Below are positions 25,911-34,588 of a stretch of DNA of 35,223 nucleotides, piece after piece. The DNA is from Iodidimonas nitroreducens (GTDB lineage Bacteria > Pseudomonadota > Alphaproteobacteria > Sphingomonadales > Rhodothalassiaceae): contig BAYV01000018.1 in assembly GCA_000710935.1 (NCBI GenBank), forward strand, positions 1 through 35,223. The letters run 5' to 3'. A program made the position numbers and the translations under genes. The notes below the pieces were generated by a model. The model saw only the letters and a program-made list of their open reading frames with translations, searched no databases and was not told where the DNA came from. Numbering within the stretch: position 1 is the first letter of the stretch; every line of letters begins with the position of its first letter.

Positions 25911-26774
25911 TTAATGCAGATCATTGAACAAACGCCCATAGCGGATGGATTGGAACCAGAACCATGGCTCCCATAAACGGGCCCCGCCATCGGTGGCAAA
26001 AAAGATGATTTCCGCCCGGCCCACCAGATTTTCAGCCGGAACATAACCCACCCCCACCGATTGCGGACGGCGGCTATCCTGAGAATTATCGCGATTATCG
26101 CCCATCATGAAAAAATGACCTTCAGGCACCACAAACACCCGGGTATTATCAGAAGGGCCATCAAGCTGCATATCCAGGGTGTTGTAGCTCACCCCATTGG
26201 GCAGGGTTTCGCGATATTGGCGATAGCGGCAAAAGGCATCCCCCGTGGCCGACATCACCCGGTAATTTGAGGCGCAGGTGGTATTATCAGATATCTTGAC
26301 TTCAAAATCGGCGATCCGCTCGCGCTCTACGGGCTGATCATTGATCCACAAGGCACCCGCGCGCATCTGCACCCGGTCTCCCGGCAGGCCGATCACCCGC
26401 TTGATATAATCGGTGCTGTTATCGCGGGGCAATTTAAACACCACCACATCGCCGCGTTCGGGGGCTGAATATAAAATACGGCCATCAAATAAAGGCGGGC
26501 TGGTGACGATGGAATGATGGGAATAGCCATAGGCATATTTAGATACGAACAGATAATCCCCAACCATCAAAGTAGGCAGCATCGATTCCGAAGGGATATT
26601 GAAAGGCTCGAATAAAATCGTTCGCACCCCCAGAACGATCAGGGCAACACTGAGAACGAAGCTGACCGTTTCCTTGATCTGGTTTTTAAAACTTTTATTC
26701 ACGCTTCCGCCCGTTCCGACCGCTTGTGCCTCATCGGTTCGCCCCTGTTGTTGCTGGAAATCGCTATCGCCCAT
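25911..26774 (-). CDS. lepB: Signal peptidase I
   Basis: An inner-membrane serine protease that removes signal peptides on the periplasmic side. The 287-aa protein has a hydrophilic N-terminus and one membrane span at about 36-53. The catalytic Ser64 is in PSESMLPTL and the general-base Lys125 in DYIKRVIGLPGDRV. The conserved box E region is MGDNRDNSQDSR. GAAAGG precedes the ATG by about nine bases. It belongs to the acpS-lepB-rnc-era run typical of alphaproteobacteria. Confidence 0.97.
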   Translation of the reverse strand: MGDSDFQQQQGRTDEAQAVGTGGSVNKSFKNQIKETVSFVLSVALIVLGVRTILFEPFNIPSESMLPTLMVGDYLFVSKYAYGYSHHSIVTSPPLFDGRILYSAPERGDVVVFKLPRDNSTDYIKRVIGLPGDRVQMRAGALWINDQPVERERIADFEVKISDNTTCASNYRVMSATGDAFCRYRQYRETLPNGVSYNTLDMQLDGPSDNTRVFVVPEGHFFMMGDNRDNSQDSRRPQSVGVGYVPAENLVGRAEIIFFATDGGARLWEPWFWFQSIRYGRLFNDLH

Positions 26775-26824
26775 GATCTGCGCCTTTCAATGAAAAGGCA
26801 TCAAGCCGAGCCGCCTTCGCATTG

Positions 26825-27256
26825 TCAAGTTTGATGGCTTAGATGATGCGAAAATTCAGCCGGAACCGCCGTGATCAAAACGATCGCCTGCGCCCAGGGA
26901 TGATCATCGGTGATGGTCAGATTGATCTGGGCCGTCATGCCATTTGGGGTGATCGCCCTGAGCCGATCCATCGCGCCATTGGTCAGCATCAGGCTGGGCT
27001 TGCCGCCGGGCAGATTCACCACCCCCAGATCCCGCATGAAAACCCCGGCGGCAAAGCCGGTGCCCAGGGCTTTTGCACAGGCTTCCTTGGCGGCGAACCG
27101 CTTGGCATAGCTGGCCGCCCGATTGGCCCGGCGTTCGGATTTGGCGATTTCGATCTCGGTAAAAACCCGATGGATGAAGCGCGTGCCAAAACGCTGCAAG
27201 GATCGATCGATGCGGCGGATATCGATCATATCATTGCCCATGCCCAAAACGATCAT
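26825..27256 (-). CDS. acpS: Holo-[acyl-carrier-protein] synthase
   Basis: Transfers 4'-phosphopantetheine from CoA to apo-ACP, activating fatty-acid synthesis. The 143-aa length is normal. The Mg2+-binding Asp9 is in [13 protein letters not shown], and the second signature is [19 protein letters not shown] with its conserved Glu and Lys. Residues around [14 protein letters not shown] form the C-terminal strand. Its ATG overlaps the pdxJ stop (ATGA, 27253-27256). panC in this window contributes to the same CoA and pantetheine supply. Confidence 0.96.
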   Translation of the reverse strand: MIVLGMGNDMIDIRRIDRSLQRFGTRFIHRVFTEIEIAKSERRANRAASYAKRFAAKEACAKALGTGFAAGVFMRDLGVVNLPGGKPSLMLTNGAMDRLRAITPNGMTAQINLTITDDHPWAQAIVLITAVPAEFSHHLSHQT

Positions 27257-28098
27257 CGGGCCTCATCCACGTGCATCCCGATCCCGTTCCCATCGTTTTC
27301 GGGCACCTCATCAATGGCTTCATCGATCGTTCGACGCATCCGCCGAATGGCCGCTTCAAAACCAACAAACAAAGCCTCGCCCACCAGATGATGGCCGATA
27401 TTCAGCTCCATGATCCGGGGGATTTGCGCCACCGGCCCCACATTGGCATAATCCAGCCCATGACCGGCATGCATCTCAAGCCCCAATTCGGTGCCAAAAG
27501 CCGCCGCATCGGCCAAAAGGCGCAGATGATCTGTGATCGATCCCGCGGGCACCCCGGATGCCGAGCCAGACATCGTGGCATGGGCATAAGCCCCGGTGTG
27601 CAATTCCACGGCCTGAGCCCCCAGCGCATGGGCGGCTTCGATCTGCCGCGGATCTGCATCGAGAAACAAAGCCACCCGGCAACCGGCATCGGCAAGGGCA
27701 GCGATGATCGGGGCCAGAATTTTTCGGCCCCCCACAGCATCCAGCCCGCCTTCTGTGGTCAGTTCAGCCCGGCGTTCGGGCACGATGCAAATGGCAAAGG
27801 GGCGATGGCGCAGGGCAATCGCCAGCATCTCGTCGGTAGCGGCCATTTCCATATTGAGCGGCAAGGAGACTTCCGCCATCAGGCGTTCGATATCGGCATC
27901 TTTGATATGGCGGCGATCTTCACGCAGATGCGCGGTGATCTGATCCCCCCCGGCCACCGCCACCAGATGGGCGGCGCGCACCGGATCGGGATGCAACCCA
28001 CCCCGGGCATTGCGCACGGTGGCCACATGATCGATATTAACCCCCAGCCTCGTTCGTCCCATGGGCTTAGCAGCCATTGCGGCAGTCATCCTTTTCAT
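27253..28098 (-). CDS. pdxJ: Pyridoxine 5'-phosphate synthase
   Basis: Condenses 1-deoxyxylulose 5-phosphate with aminoacetone phosphate to make pyridoxine 5'-phosphate (vitamin B6). A TIM-barrel of up to 281 aa with [17 protein letters not shown] near the start, then [30 protein letters not shown] and the C-terminal [11 protein letters not shown] and [14 protein letters not shown]. The start is not certain: ATGs at 28098, 28089, 28077 and 28062 are in frame, and the family usually begins a few residues before LGVNIDH. It is followed by acpS with a four-base overlap. Confidence 0.97.
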   Translation of the reverse strand: MKRMTAAMAAKPMGRTRLGVNIDHVATVRNARGGLHPDPVRAAHLVAVAGGDQITAHLREDRRHIKDADIERLMAEVSLPLNMEMAATDEMLAIALRHRPFAICIVPERRAELTTEGGLDAVGGRKILAPIIAALADAGCRVALFLDADPRQIEAAHALGAQAVELHTGAYAHATMSGSASGVPAGSITDHLRLLADAAAFGTELGLEMHAGHGLDYANVGPVAQIPRIMELNIGHHLVGEALFVGFEAAIRRMRRTIDEAIDEVPENDGNGIGMHVDEAR

Positions 28099-28154
28099 TC
28101 CACAATTCTGATCTGGTGATAAAGACGCATCTTAGGGGCAAGAGGGGGACGCCA

Positions 28155-28751
28155 TCAAGCGCGCTTCATGCCCCCACCGCGATCCTGATCCTGATGGTTC
28201 AAGACCTTTTTGCGGACCATTTCAAGCTTGATCCGCCGCGCTGCCTGAAAGCGTTCGATAGAACGCCGCGCCAGCCAATAGGTGACGAACCATGAAATCA
28301 AGGCTAAAGGCAGACCGCCAATCGCCATGGGTAGCAATAATGGGCCCAAAGCCTGTGTGGGATGATGCACCAGAAGATCAAAGCTCAGCCCTGATGCTGC
28401 GGCTTCACCCATTGTGCCGCCGATAATCCAATTGCCGAGCCGATAGGTTCCCATCCAGATGAACGGAAAGGTCCAGGGATTACCAACCAAGGTTCCGGCC
28501 CATGCCGCCAAAACATTGCCGCGCGCCGCAAAGGCAATCCCCATGGCTCCGATGAGATGAAACCCCATGAAGGGGGTAAAGGAAATGGCTACACCCGATG
28601 CCACCCCCGCCGCTACGCCATGGGCGCTGTCTTTCAGCCGCACAAGACGATGCCAGATATAGAGGAACGCCCGTGACCAGCCCCTTTTAGGCCACAGCAT
28701 CTGGCGCATCTTCTGCCATAAATTCAATGGTATTTTGCGACGAAACAACAT
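28155..28751 (-). CDS. DUF2062 membrane protein
   Basis: A 198-residue inner-membrane protein of the DUF2062 family, whose function is not established. After a basic N-terminus (LFRRKIPLNLWQKMRQMLWP) come the family blocks GVAAGVASGVAISFTPFMGF and WAGTLVGNPWTFPFIWMGTY, with spans at about 50-90 and 95-125, and another hydrophobic pair at about 145-170. The C-terminus is basic and ends HQDQDRGGGMKRA. It sits between pyrE and pdxJ, a place where alphaproteobacteria often carry this gene. Confidence 0.85.
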   Translation of the reverse strand: MLFRRKIPLNLWQKMRQMLWPKRGWSRAFLYIWHRLVRLKDSAHGVAAGVASGVAISFTPFMGFHLIGAMGIAFAARGNVLAAWAGTLVGNPWTFPFIWMGTYRLGNWIIGGTMGEAAASGLSFDLLVHHPTQALGPLLLPMAIGGLPLALISWFVTYWLARRSIERFQAARRIKLEMVRKKVLNHQDQDRGGGMKRA

Positions 28752-28788
28752 CCGATTTCACATAGGTCCATATATCAAAAGGCCCAAA

Positions 28789-29367
28789 TCATAAAGCGCG
28801 GCTGCCCGGCTTGACGGCGGGAAGTGCGCGCAATTGTGGGGGAAGATCATCAGCGCTATAAACCGGTGCCGTGATCTGCGCCAAAGAGATGAGAGGCACC
28901 CCCACATCCGCCGCCCCCCCCGACCGATCAATCAAACAGGCAGCCGCCACCACATGGCCACCCGAGGCCCGAATAGTGGCGATACATTCCCGCGACGACA
29001 GGCCGGTGGTCACCACATCTTCAACCATGAGAACTCTTTGCCCCGGCTTCATGGCAAAACCGCGACGAAAAGCGAATTTTCCGGCCACCCGCTCCACAAA
29101 AACCGAGTCTGCGCGCATTTGCCGCGCCATTTCATAGCCCACAATCACCCCGCCCATGGCCGGCGACACCACCAAAGGGATTTCCCCATAATGATCCCGC
29201 ACCCTTTGTGCCAATGCCGCGCATAAACGCGCCGCCCGCACGGGGTCCATCAAAACTCTGGCACATTGCAGATAAACCGGGCTGTGCAATCCCGACGACA
29301 GCAGAAAATGCCCTTCCAGCAAGGCCCCTGCGTTCCGAAATTCCTGCAAAACCGTGTCCCGATCCAT
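28789..29367 (-). CDS. pyrE: Orotate phosphoribosyltransferase
   Basis: Makes orotidine 5'-monophosphate from orotate and PRPP in pyrimidine synthesis. The 192-aa protein carries the type I phosphoribosyltransferase PRPP loop VLMVEDVVTTGLSSRECI and the N-terminal FLLSSGLHSPVYLQCARVL. The flexible loop FVERVAGKFAFRRGF holds the catalytic basic residues. A strong GGGGAGAG Shine-Dalgarno lies just before the ATG. It lies between rsh and DUF2062; pyrF is not in the window. Confidence 0.96.
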   Translation of the reverse strand: MDRDTVLQEFRNAGALLEGHFLLSSGLHSPVYLQCARVLMDPVRAARLCAALAQRVRDHYGEIPLVVSPAMGGVIVGYEMARQMRADSVFVERVAGKFAFRRGFAMKPGQRVLMVEDVVTTGLSSRECIATIRASGGHVVAAACLIDRSGGAADVGVPLISLAQITAPVYSADDLPPQLRALPAVKPGSRAL

Positions 29368-29465
29368 CTTCGCTCTCCCCTATTACAAATATGGCACAAA
29401 GTTCATTAACCAAGACTTGACGGTCATGGCCAAAAAACTTTTAACCCCACAGATTTTTAAAGTTT

Positions 29466-31622
29466 TCAGCTTCGCAGGCGTTCGGCGGAATTAACGACCC
29501 GGATCGCCCGCAGGCTGGCTAGAATATCGATCAGATGCCGCAGGTCTCTTACCTCTACATCAATCCGCATGGTATGAAATTCACGATCACGTTCGGCAAT
29601 AGTGAGATTGGCGATATTCCCGCCTCTTTTGGCCACCACCGAGGCAATATTGGCTAAAGCCCCCATTTCATTGAGCACCACCAATTCCAGCCGTCCGGTG
29701 AAAAAGACCGCCTCATCTTCGGGCAGCCGCCATGCCAGGTCGAGCCAGCGATCCGGCTCTTCGGAATAGGCCGCCAGCTTATCGCAATCGATGCTGTGCA
29801 CCTTCACCCCTTCGCCCGGAATCATGATCCCCACGATTCTGTCGCCCGGCATGGGATGGCAGCAATCCCCCAGCCGCACGGCCATGCCATCGCTCAATCC
29901 CGAAATAGGGATAGCCCGAGCCCCCGGGGTCTGTTTCGAGCCGGTATCATGCCATTCGCGCATCACTTGTGGCAGGCCTTTTTGATCTTCGCGCGTGACC
30001 GTGCCGGGATAGCAGGCCTGCAAAATCTCGAACACGGTCATCTGGCCCTGGCCCACCTCGAAATAAACATCCTCGATAGTCTGGCGTTTCAATTTGGGCA
30101 GGGCCCCGGTGAGAATACGCTCCGAAAAATCGAGATCTTCAGCCTCGAAAGCCCGCTCCAGAAGGGTTTCACCCAGGCTTTCATATTCTTCCCGCTCCAT
30201 CTGGCGAAAAGTGCGGCGGATCGCCGAACGCGCCTTGCCCGTTACCACAAAGCTTTCCCAACGCGGGCTGGGCTCCTGACCTTTCGAGGTGAGAATTTCC
30301 ACCTGATCGCCATTGAGCAATTGATGGCGCAGGGGCACAAGGCGGCCATTCACCTTTGCCCCCACACAGCGATTGCCCACTTCGGTATGCACCGCATAGG
30401 CAAAATCCACCGGCGTAGAGCCGCGCGGCAAGGCGATCAGATCGCCTTTGGGGGTAAAGCAAAAAACCTGATCATTGAACATTTCAAGCTTGGTATGTTC
30501 CAGAAATTCCTCAGGCGTGGAGGCATTTTCCAGAATTTCCAGCAAGGATCTGATCCAGCGATAGCGCGCGCCTTCCGCCTTTTCAGGCGATTGCTTATAT
30601 TGCCAATGGGCGGCCACCCCCAATTCCGCCACATCATGCATTTCATGGGTGCGGATCTGGATTTCGATGCGCGATTGCCGTGGGCCGATCACCGTGGTGT
30701 GGATCGATTGATAGCCATTGCGTTTGGGGGTCGAGATATAATCCTTGAACCGCCCCGGCACCATCGACCATTTGCCATGCACGATCCCCAGCGCCCGATA
30801 GCAATCGGGCACATTATCGACCACGATCCGAAAGGCCATCACATCGGAAATCTGCTCAAAAGGCGCGCGGGAATTTTCCATTTTCTGCCAGATGGAATAG
30901 GGCTGTTTTTCCCGCCCGCTGATGCGCGCCGGCAAAGCATTTGCCTGCATCGTCTGATCCAATTCACGCACCACATCATCAACCAATGTGCCCGCTTCGG
31001 TGCGCAGATAATTGAGCCGGGTGGTGATGGTTTGAAACGCTTCCGGTTCGATCTGCTGAAAGGCCAGTTCTTCCAGTTCGTCTTTCATCTCGCGGATGCC
31101 GATCCGCTCCGCCAAGGGCGCGTAAATCTCCAGTGTTTCCAATGCGATGCGCCGCCGTTTTTCGGGCTTTTTAATATAGTGCAGCGTCCGCATATTATGC
31201 AGGCGATCCGCCAGTTTCACCAGCAACACGCGGATATCGTTCGACATCGCCAGCACGAATTTACGGAAATTTTCGGCATGGCGGGCATGTTCGGTTTGCA
31301 TTTCGATCCGCGAAAGCTTGGTCACCCCATCGACCAACTCAGCGATCTTGGGACCAAACAGCGCGGCCAGTTCCTCGACCTTGGCATCGGTATCTTCGAC
31401 CACATCATGCAAAAGCGCCGTAGCGATGGTGGCGCTATCAAGCTTCATACCCGTCAAAATCCCGGCCACTTCAAGCGGATGGGAAAAATAGGGATCGCCC
31501 GAAGCCCGTAATTGGCTGCCATGCGCCTTCATCGAATACACATAGGCCCGGTTCAAAAGCCCTTCATCCGCATTGGGATCATAGGCCCTCACCCGCTCCA
31601 CCAATTCATATTGCCTTATCAC
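29466..31622 (-). CDS. rsh: Bifunctional (p)ppGpp synthetase/hydrolase (RelA/SpoT family, Rsh)
   Basis: Controls the stringent response by making and degrading (p)ppGpp. The 718 aa comprise an HD hydrolase domain with intact H72-D73 in LLHDVVEDTD; a synthetase domain with the RFKDYISTPKRNGYQSIHTT block, where RFKD is the form found in bifunctional enzymes rather than RelA's EFDD; a TGS domain (about 395-455, from VFCFTPKGDLIALPRG); and a C-terminal ACT domain (about 645-715). The start is GTG 31622 with GAAGGA about 10 bases upstream. It lies downstream of rpoZ, and the omega subunit is itself part of a ppGpp site on RNA polymerase in proteobacteria. Confidence 0.97.
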   Translation of the reverse strand: MIRQYELVERVRAYDPNADEGLLNRAYVYSMKAHGSQLRASGDPYFSHPLEVAGILTGMKLDSATIATALLHDVVEDTDAKVEELAALFGPKIAELVDGVTKLSRIEMQTEHARHAENFRKFVLAMSNDIRVLLVKLADRLHNMRTLHYIKKPEKRRRIALETLEIYAPLAERIGIREMKDELEELAFQQIEPEAFQTITTRLNYLRTEAGTLVDDVVRELDQTMQANALPARISGREKQPYSIWQKMENSRAPFEQISDVMAFRIVVDNVPDCYRALGIVHGKWSMVPGRFKDYISTPKRNGYQSIHTTVIGPRQSRIEIQIRTHEMHDVAELGVAAHWQYKQSPEKAEGARYRWIRSLLEILENASTPEEFLEHTKLEMFNDQVFCFTPKGDLIALPRGSTPVDFAYAVHTEVGNRCVGAKVNGRLVPLRHQLLNGDQVEILTSKGQEPSPRWESFVVTGKARSAIRRTFRQMEREEYESLGETLLERAFEAEDLDFSERILTGALPKLKRQTIEDVYFEVGQGQMTVFEILQACYPGTVTREDQKGLPQVMREWHDTGSKQTPGARAIPISGLSDGMAVRLGDCCHPMPGDRIVGIMIPGEGVKVHSIDCDKLAAYSEEPDRWLDLAWRLPEDEAVFFTGRLELVVLNEMGALANIASVVAKRGGNIANLTIAERDREFHTMRIDVEVRDLRHLIDILASLRAIRVVNSAERLRS

Positions 31623-31726
31623 TGCGCGCGTTTTCCTTCATGAGCAGACGACCGATCCGGTCTTCATGAATAAGACGTTAGAAGCCCCATGGAAAGAGCG
31701 GATCAAGGCCAAAGCTGCGCCGAACG

Positions 31727-31753
31727 AAAAAAGCCCCGCTTAATCAGCAGGGC
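31727..31753 (-). terminator. Intrinsic terminator after rpoZ
   Basis: On the minus strand, GCCCTGCT (31753-31746) pairs with AGCGGGGC (31740-31733) with one G-U pair and a 5-base loop, followed by six T (31732-31727). It lies 36 bases past the rpoZ stop and about 100 bases before the rsh start, so rsh probably has its own promoter or depends on read-through. A T-run on the plus side (31755-31760) could make it bidirectional. Confidence 0.8.
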
Positions 31754-31788
31754 CGTTTTTCGATGCAAAGGCGATGGATCCGCGCAGC

Positions 31789-32094
31789 TTAGCTGCCAGA
31801 GCCTTCGCCCGCCGAACGACGACTGCGCATCATCAAAGCCATATCATCTTCTTCGGGCTCATCCACATCCACATGCTTTTGCATGCTTTGGATCACCGAT
31901 TCCCGCATGCTATCGGGGCTGATCTTTTCTTCGGCAATTTCGCGCAAAGCCACCACCGGATTTTTATCATTATCCAGATCAACCTGTGGTGTGGCACCGG
32001 ATGAAATCTGGCGTGAACGCTGGGCTGCGAACATCACGAGTTCAAATCGATTGGTAATCTTATCGACACAATCTTCAACGGTGACGCGGGCCAT
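31789..32094 (-). CDS. rpoZ: DNA-directed RNA polymerase omega subunit
   Basis: A small subunit that helps fold beta' and assemble RNA polymerase. The 101-aa protein begins [20 protein letters not shown] and continues [20 protein letters not shown], both classic omega blocks. The C-terminal third is acidic ([10 protein letters not shown]) with a short basic end. The ATG at 32094 is chosen for its near-perfect GAAGGAG seven bases upstream; the open frame extends further to 32130 but without support. A terminator follows 36 bases downstream. Confidence 0.96.
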   Translation of the reverse strand: MARVTVEDCVDKITNRFELVMFAAQRSRQISSGATPQVDLDNDKNPVVALREIAEEKISPDSMRESVIQSMQKHVDVDEPEEDDMALMMRSRRSAGEGSGS

Positions 32095-32262
32095 GCGTTG
32101 CTCCTTCAGGGCATAGACGGGGTAGATCATCAGAAGAGATCAATTTCGGCGAACCACCAAAGCGATGCACAGCAAAAAGCCATGCCGATGCTTTGCATTG
32201 CGCCATCAATCCCGCTTCCATACAATCTTGCCATCCATCTGTAAAGCGCAGATCGCCTAAAA

Positions 32263-32298
32263 CAGCCATCAATAACGCAACAGCCTTCAATAACGCAA
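32263..32298. repeat. 18-bp tandem direct repeat upstream of rpoZ
   Basis: Two adjacent 18-base units, CAGCCATCAATAACGCAA (32263-32280) and CAGCCTTCAATAACGCAA (32281-32298), differ at one base. They lie in the 243-base gap between the 45-aa ORF and rpoZ, about 170-205 bases before the rpoZ start on its coding strand. They could be operator sites or a simple slippage duplication. Confidence 0.75.
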
Positions 32299-32337
32299 AA
32301 GCGCCATCACATCCCTTCCAGGCTTGGCCTTACAGGT

Positions 32338-32475
32338 TTAATCCGCTTTGGGGGTGGCATAGCCGGGCGGATCGCTGGCGGGGAAGCTTTCGTCCAAAGC
32401 CTCGTCGATATCGCCATTCTTCTTCTTTTCGTGGGTTTTATCTGGTTCATTTTTATCTTGATCAATCTTTGCCAT
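32338..32475 (-). CDS. Small acidic 45-aa protein with DESFPASDPP core
   Basis: ATG at 32475, TAA at 32340-32338, 45 residues. The N-terminal half is very charged (MAKIDQDKNEPDKTHEKKK), followed by GDIDEALDESFPASDPPGY and a short tail. AAGGA lies about six bases before the ATG, a good Shine-Dalgarno spacing. The ALDESFPASDPP core recurs, from memory, in small uncharacterised proteins of proteobacteria, which argues that it is real. No transmembrane span or signal is present; it is probably cytosolic and partly disordered. It is divergent from the antiporter gene and precedes rpoZ on the same strand by 243 bases. Function unknown. Confidence 0.75.
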   Translation of the reverse strand: MAKIDQDKNEPDKTHEKKKNGDIDEALDESFPASDPPGYATPKAD

Positions 32476-32667
32476 TGCCTATCCTTGTGCTTTCATTAAC
32501 CTCGGTTTTCTAGGTCTCGGCCCCATGGTCCTTGATCCGAAACAAATCAGGCCATCTGCTTCATAAACGCCACAAACATCGATGCTGTTCCGCAAAGTTT
32601 TAACGTTCCGCGCCTCGTTGTTTCGTCATGAAAATTCTCACCATGACCACATTAAAGGACAGGATGT

Positions 32668-34545
32668 ATGACCTTACCCAATGACCCGGCCGTGGTCTTG
32701 TCCTTCATCATTGCCGCGGGCATTGCGGCACAATGGCTGGCGGCTCGCTTTCGCTTTCCCTCGATCCTTCCCCTGTTGCTGATCGGCTTTATCGCTGGCC
32801 CCATCAGCGGGCTTTTGAACCCGGATGCCGTGTTTGGTGATCTTCTCCTGCCCGGTGTGCAGCTTGGAGTTGCGGTCATCTTATTTGAAGGCGCGCTCAC
32901 CTTGCGCTTTGCCGATCTCAAGGGGGCGGGCAATATTGTCCTGCGTTTGATCACCATCGGGGTTTTGACGACCGTGGTGGTGATTGCGATTGCCACCCAT
33001 ATCGCCCTTGATTTCCCCTGGTCCTTGGCGATCCTGTTCGGGGCCATCACCTGTGTATCCGGCCCCACTGTGATCATCCCGCTTTTGCGCGCCGTGCGGC
33101 CGAGCGAGCGGCTTTCAAAGGTGCTGCATTGGGAAGGGATTTTGATCGATGCCATCGGCGCGGTTCTCGCCGTGGTGGTTTTCGAGGTTATCGTTTCCGG
33201 CTCGATGGAAAATGCCAGTCCGGTCCTGTCACTTGCCAAATTGTTTATTTTGGGGGGATTGGTTGGCGTCGTCGCGGGCTTTCTTGTGGGGCAGTTGCTC
33301 AAGCGCCATATTCTTCCCGATTTTCTGCGCAATGTCGCCACCCTGAGCGCCGTTTTGCTGACCTTTGTGCTGGCCAATATGATCGGTCATGAAGGCGGGC
33401 TGGTGGCGGTGACGACGATGGGGCTGGTGATGGCCAATATGAAGGGGATGCCGCGGGATGGCATTCTGGATTTCAAGGAAAGTCTCTCGGTCTTACTGAT
33501 TTCCTCATTATTCATCGTGCTGGCGGCCAGAATCGAATTGGAAAGCCTGGCCTTGCTTGGCCCCGGCCTTGTGGTGATCTTGCTGGCGATCTTATTCATC
33601 GCCCGGCCGCTCGCCGCCCTCGTTTCCTCATTGGGGAGCGATATGCCATGGCGAGAACGCGCCCTTTTGGGCTGGATGGCACCGCGCGGGATCGTCGCCG
33701 CTGCGGTTTCGGCCCTTTTTGGATTACGTCTCGAAGATGCGGGGATCAGCGGTGGCGAATTGCTGGTGCCCCTGACTTTTTCAGTGATCGTCGTCACGGT
33801 GGTGGTGCATAGCCTCACATCGCGGCCTTTGGCGCAGATTTTAAAGGTGGCCGAGCCGGAAGCCCATGGCGTTCTGATCGTGGGGGGCAATCTGGTTGCT
33901 GTTAAAATAGCCGAAATCCTGAAAAACAATCAGATCAAGGTATTGCTGGCAGATCCCAATTGGCTCCAGGCGCGCCGGGCGCGGATGCTGGGGATTCCGA
34001 CATTTTTCGGCAGCGCGGTTTCGGAATATGCGGATCGCAAGATGGATCTGGTGGGCCTTGGGATGCTTTTGGCCTTATCGCGCCGCTCCAGCCTCAATGC
34101 CTTGGCCTGCTTGCGTTATCGTCAGGAATTTGGCAGCGCCAATGTCTATACCGCCCGGCGCAATCCCAAAAATATCGATCGTGAGCAGGAAACGGTCTCC
34201 TTCAGCTTTCGCGGTCGCCTGCTTTTTAAAGAAAGCATGACCCTTGATCGGCTCGAAGAAGAACTGGAACAGGGCCGCAAAATCCATCTCACCCGCTTCA
34301 GCGACGATTTTCCCTTTGATACCCTGCTCAAAAAGCTGGGGAGCACCGATCCCATGCTGTTTGCCCTGTCGCCACAGGGAAAGCTGCATCCTTTTGCTGA
34401 AGAACCCGGCTTTACCATCACCAAAGGCTGGAAAGTGGCCTATCTGGCCGCCGAAGACACAAAAATGGCGGAACAGGATGAGCGGGATGGCAAACGCTCG
34501 AATGACTGGCCGGCCGAGCCCAATGGCTCTGAAGCATCGGCGTGA
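32668..34545 (+). CDS. Cation/proton antiporter (CPA family) with RCK-like C-terminal domain
   Basis: A 625-residue inner-membrane exchanger. About 12 membrane spans fill residues 1-395. The fold's unwound-helix region reads CVSGPTVIIPLLRAVRPSER, followed by the ion-site helix HWEGILIDAIGAVLAVVVFE with E156 and D161. A cytosolic Rossmann-like RCK_N/TrkA-N domain follows (about 405-520), starting HGVLIVGGNLVAVKIAEILK, which in relatives binds nucleotide and gates transport. The last 100 residues look like an additional regulatory domain ending in a polar tail. Na+ or K+ as substrate cannot be told from sequence. The ATG at 32668 follows AAAGGACAGG. Confidence 0.88.
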   Translation: MTLPNDPAVVLSFIIAAGIAAQWLAARFRFPSILPLLLIGFIAGPISGLLNPDAVFGDLLLPGVQLGVAVILFEGALTLRFADLKGAGNIVLRLITIGVLTTVVVIAIATHIALDFPWSLAILFGAITCVSGPTVIIPLLRAVRPSERLSKVLHWEGILIDAIGAVLAVVVFEVIVSGSMENASPVLSLAKLFILGGLVGVVAGFLVGQLLKRHILPDFLRNVATLSAVLLTFVLANMIGHEGGLVAVTTMGLVMANMKGMPRDGILDFKESLSVLLISSLFIVLAARIELESLALLGPGLVVILLAILFIARPLAALVSSLGSDMPWRERALLGWMAPRGIVAAAVSALFGLRLEDAGISGGELLVPLTFSVIVVTVVVHSLTSRPLAQILKVAEPEAHGVLIVGGNLVAVKIAEILKNNQIKVLLADPNWLQARRARMLGIPTFFGSAVSEYADRKMDLVGLGMLLALSRRSSLNALACLRYRQEFGSANVYTARRNPKNIDREQETVSFSFRGRLLFKESMTLDRLEEELEQGRKIHLTRFSDDFPFDTLLKKLGSTDPMLFALSPQGKLHPFAEEPGFTITKGWKVAYLAAEDTKMAEQDERDGKRSNDWPAEPNGSEASA

Positions 34546-34588
34546 AAACGGTGGGCGCGCCTTTCTGGCCTCACGCCCCCTTCTTCCC

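Noticed and set aside
29796-31511. A 571-codon open frame on the plus strand
   Set aside because: It lies entirely opposite rsh, whose domains and motifs are clear. The plus-strand translation is His/Gly/Ile-rich without any family signature, as expected from the codon bias of the real gene.
32075-32290. A 71-codon minus-strand frame beginning in the 18-bp repeat
   Set aside because: It overlaps the Shine-Dalgarno site and start of rpoZ in another frame, and its translation shows no recognisable features.
34546-34588. Possible terminator between the antiporter and patatin genes
   Set aside because: Only a GGGCG/CGCCC pairing with a long loop is present, with no T-run.
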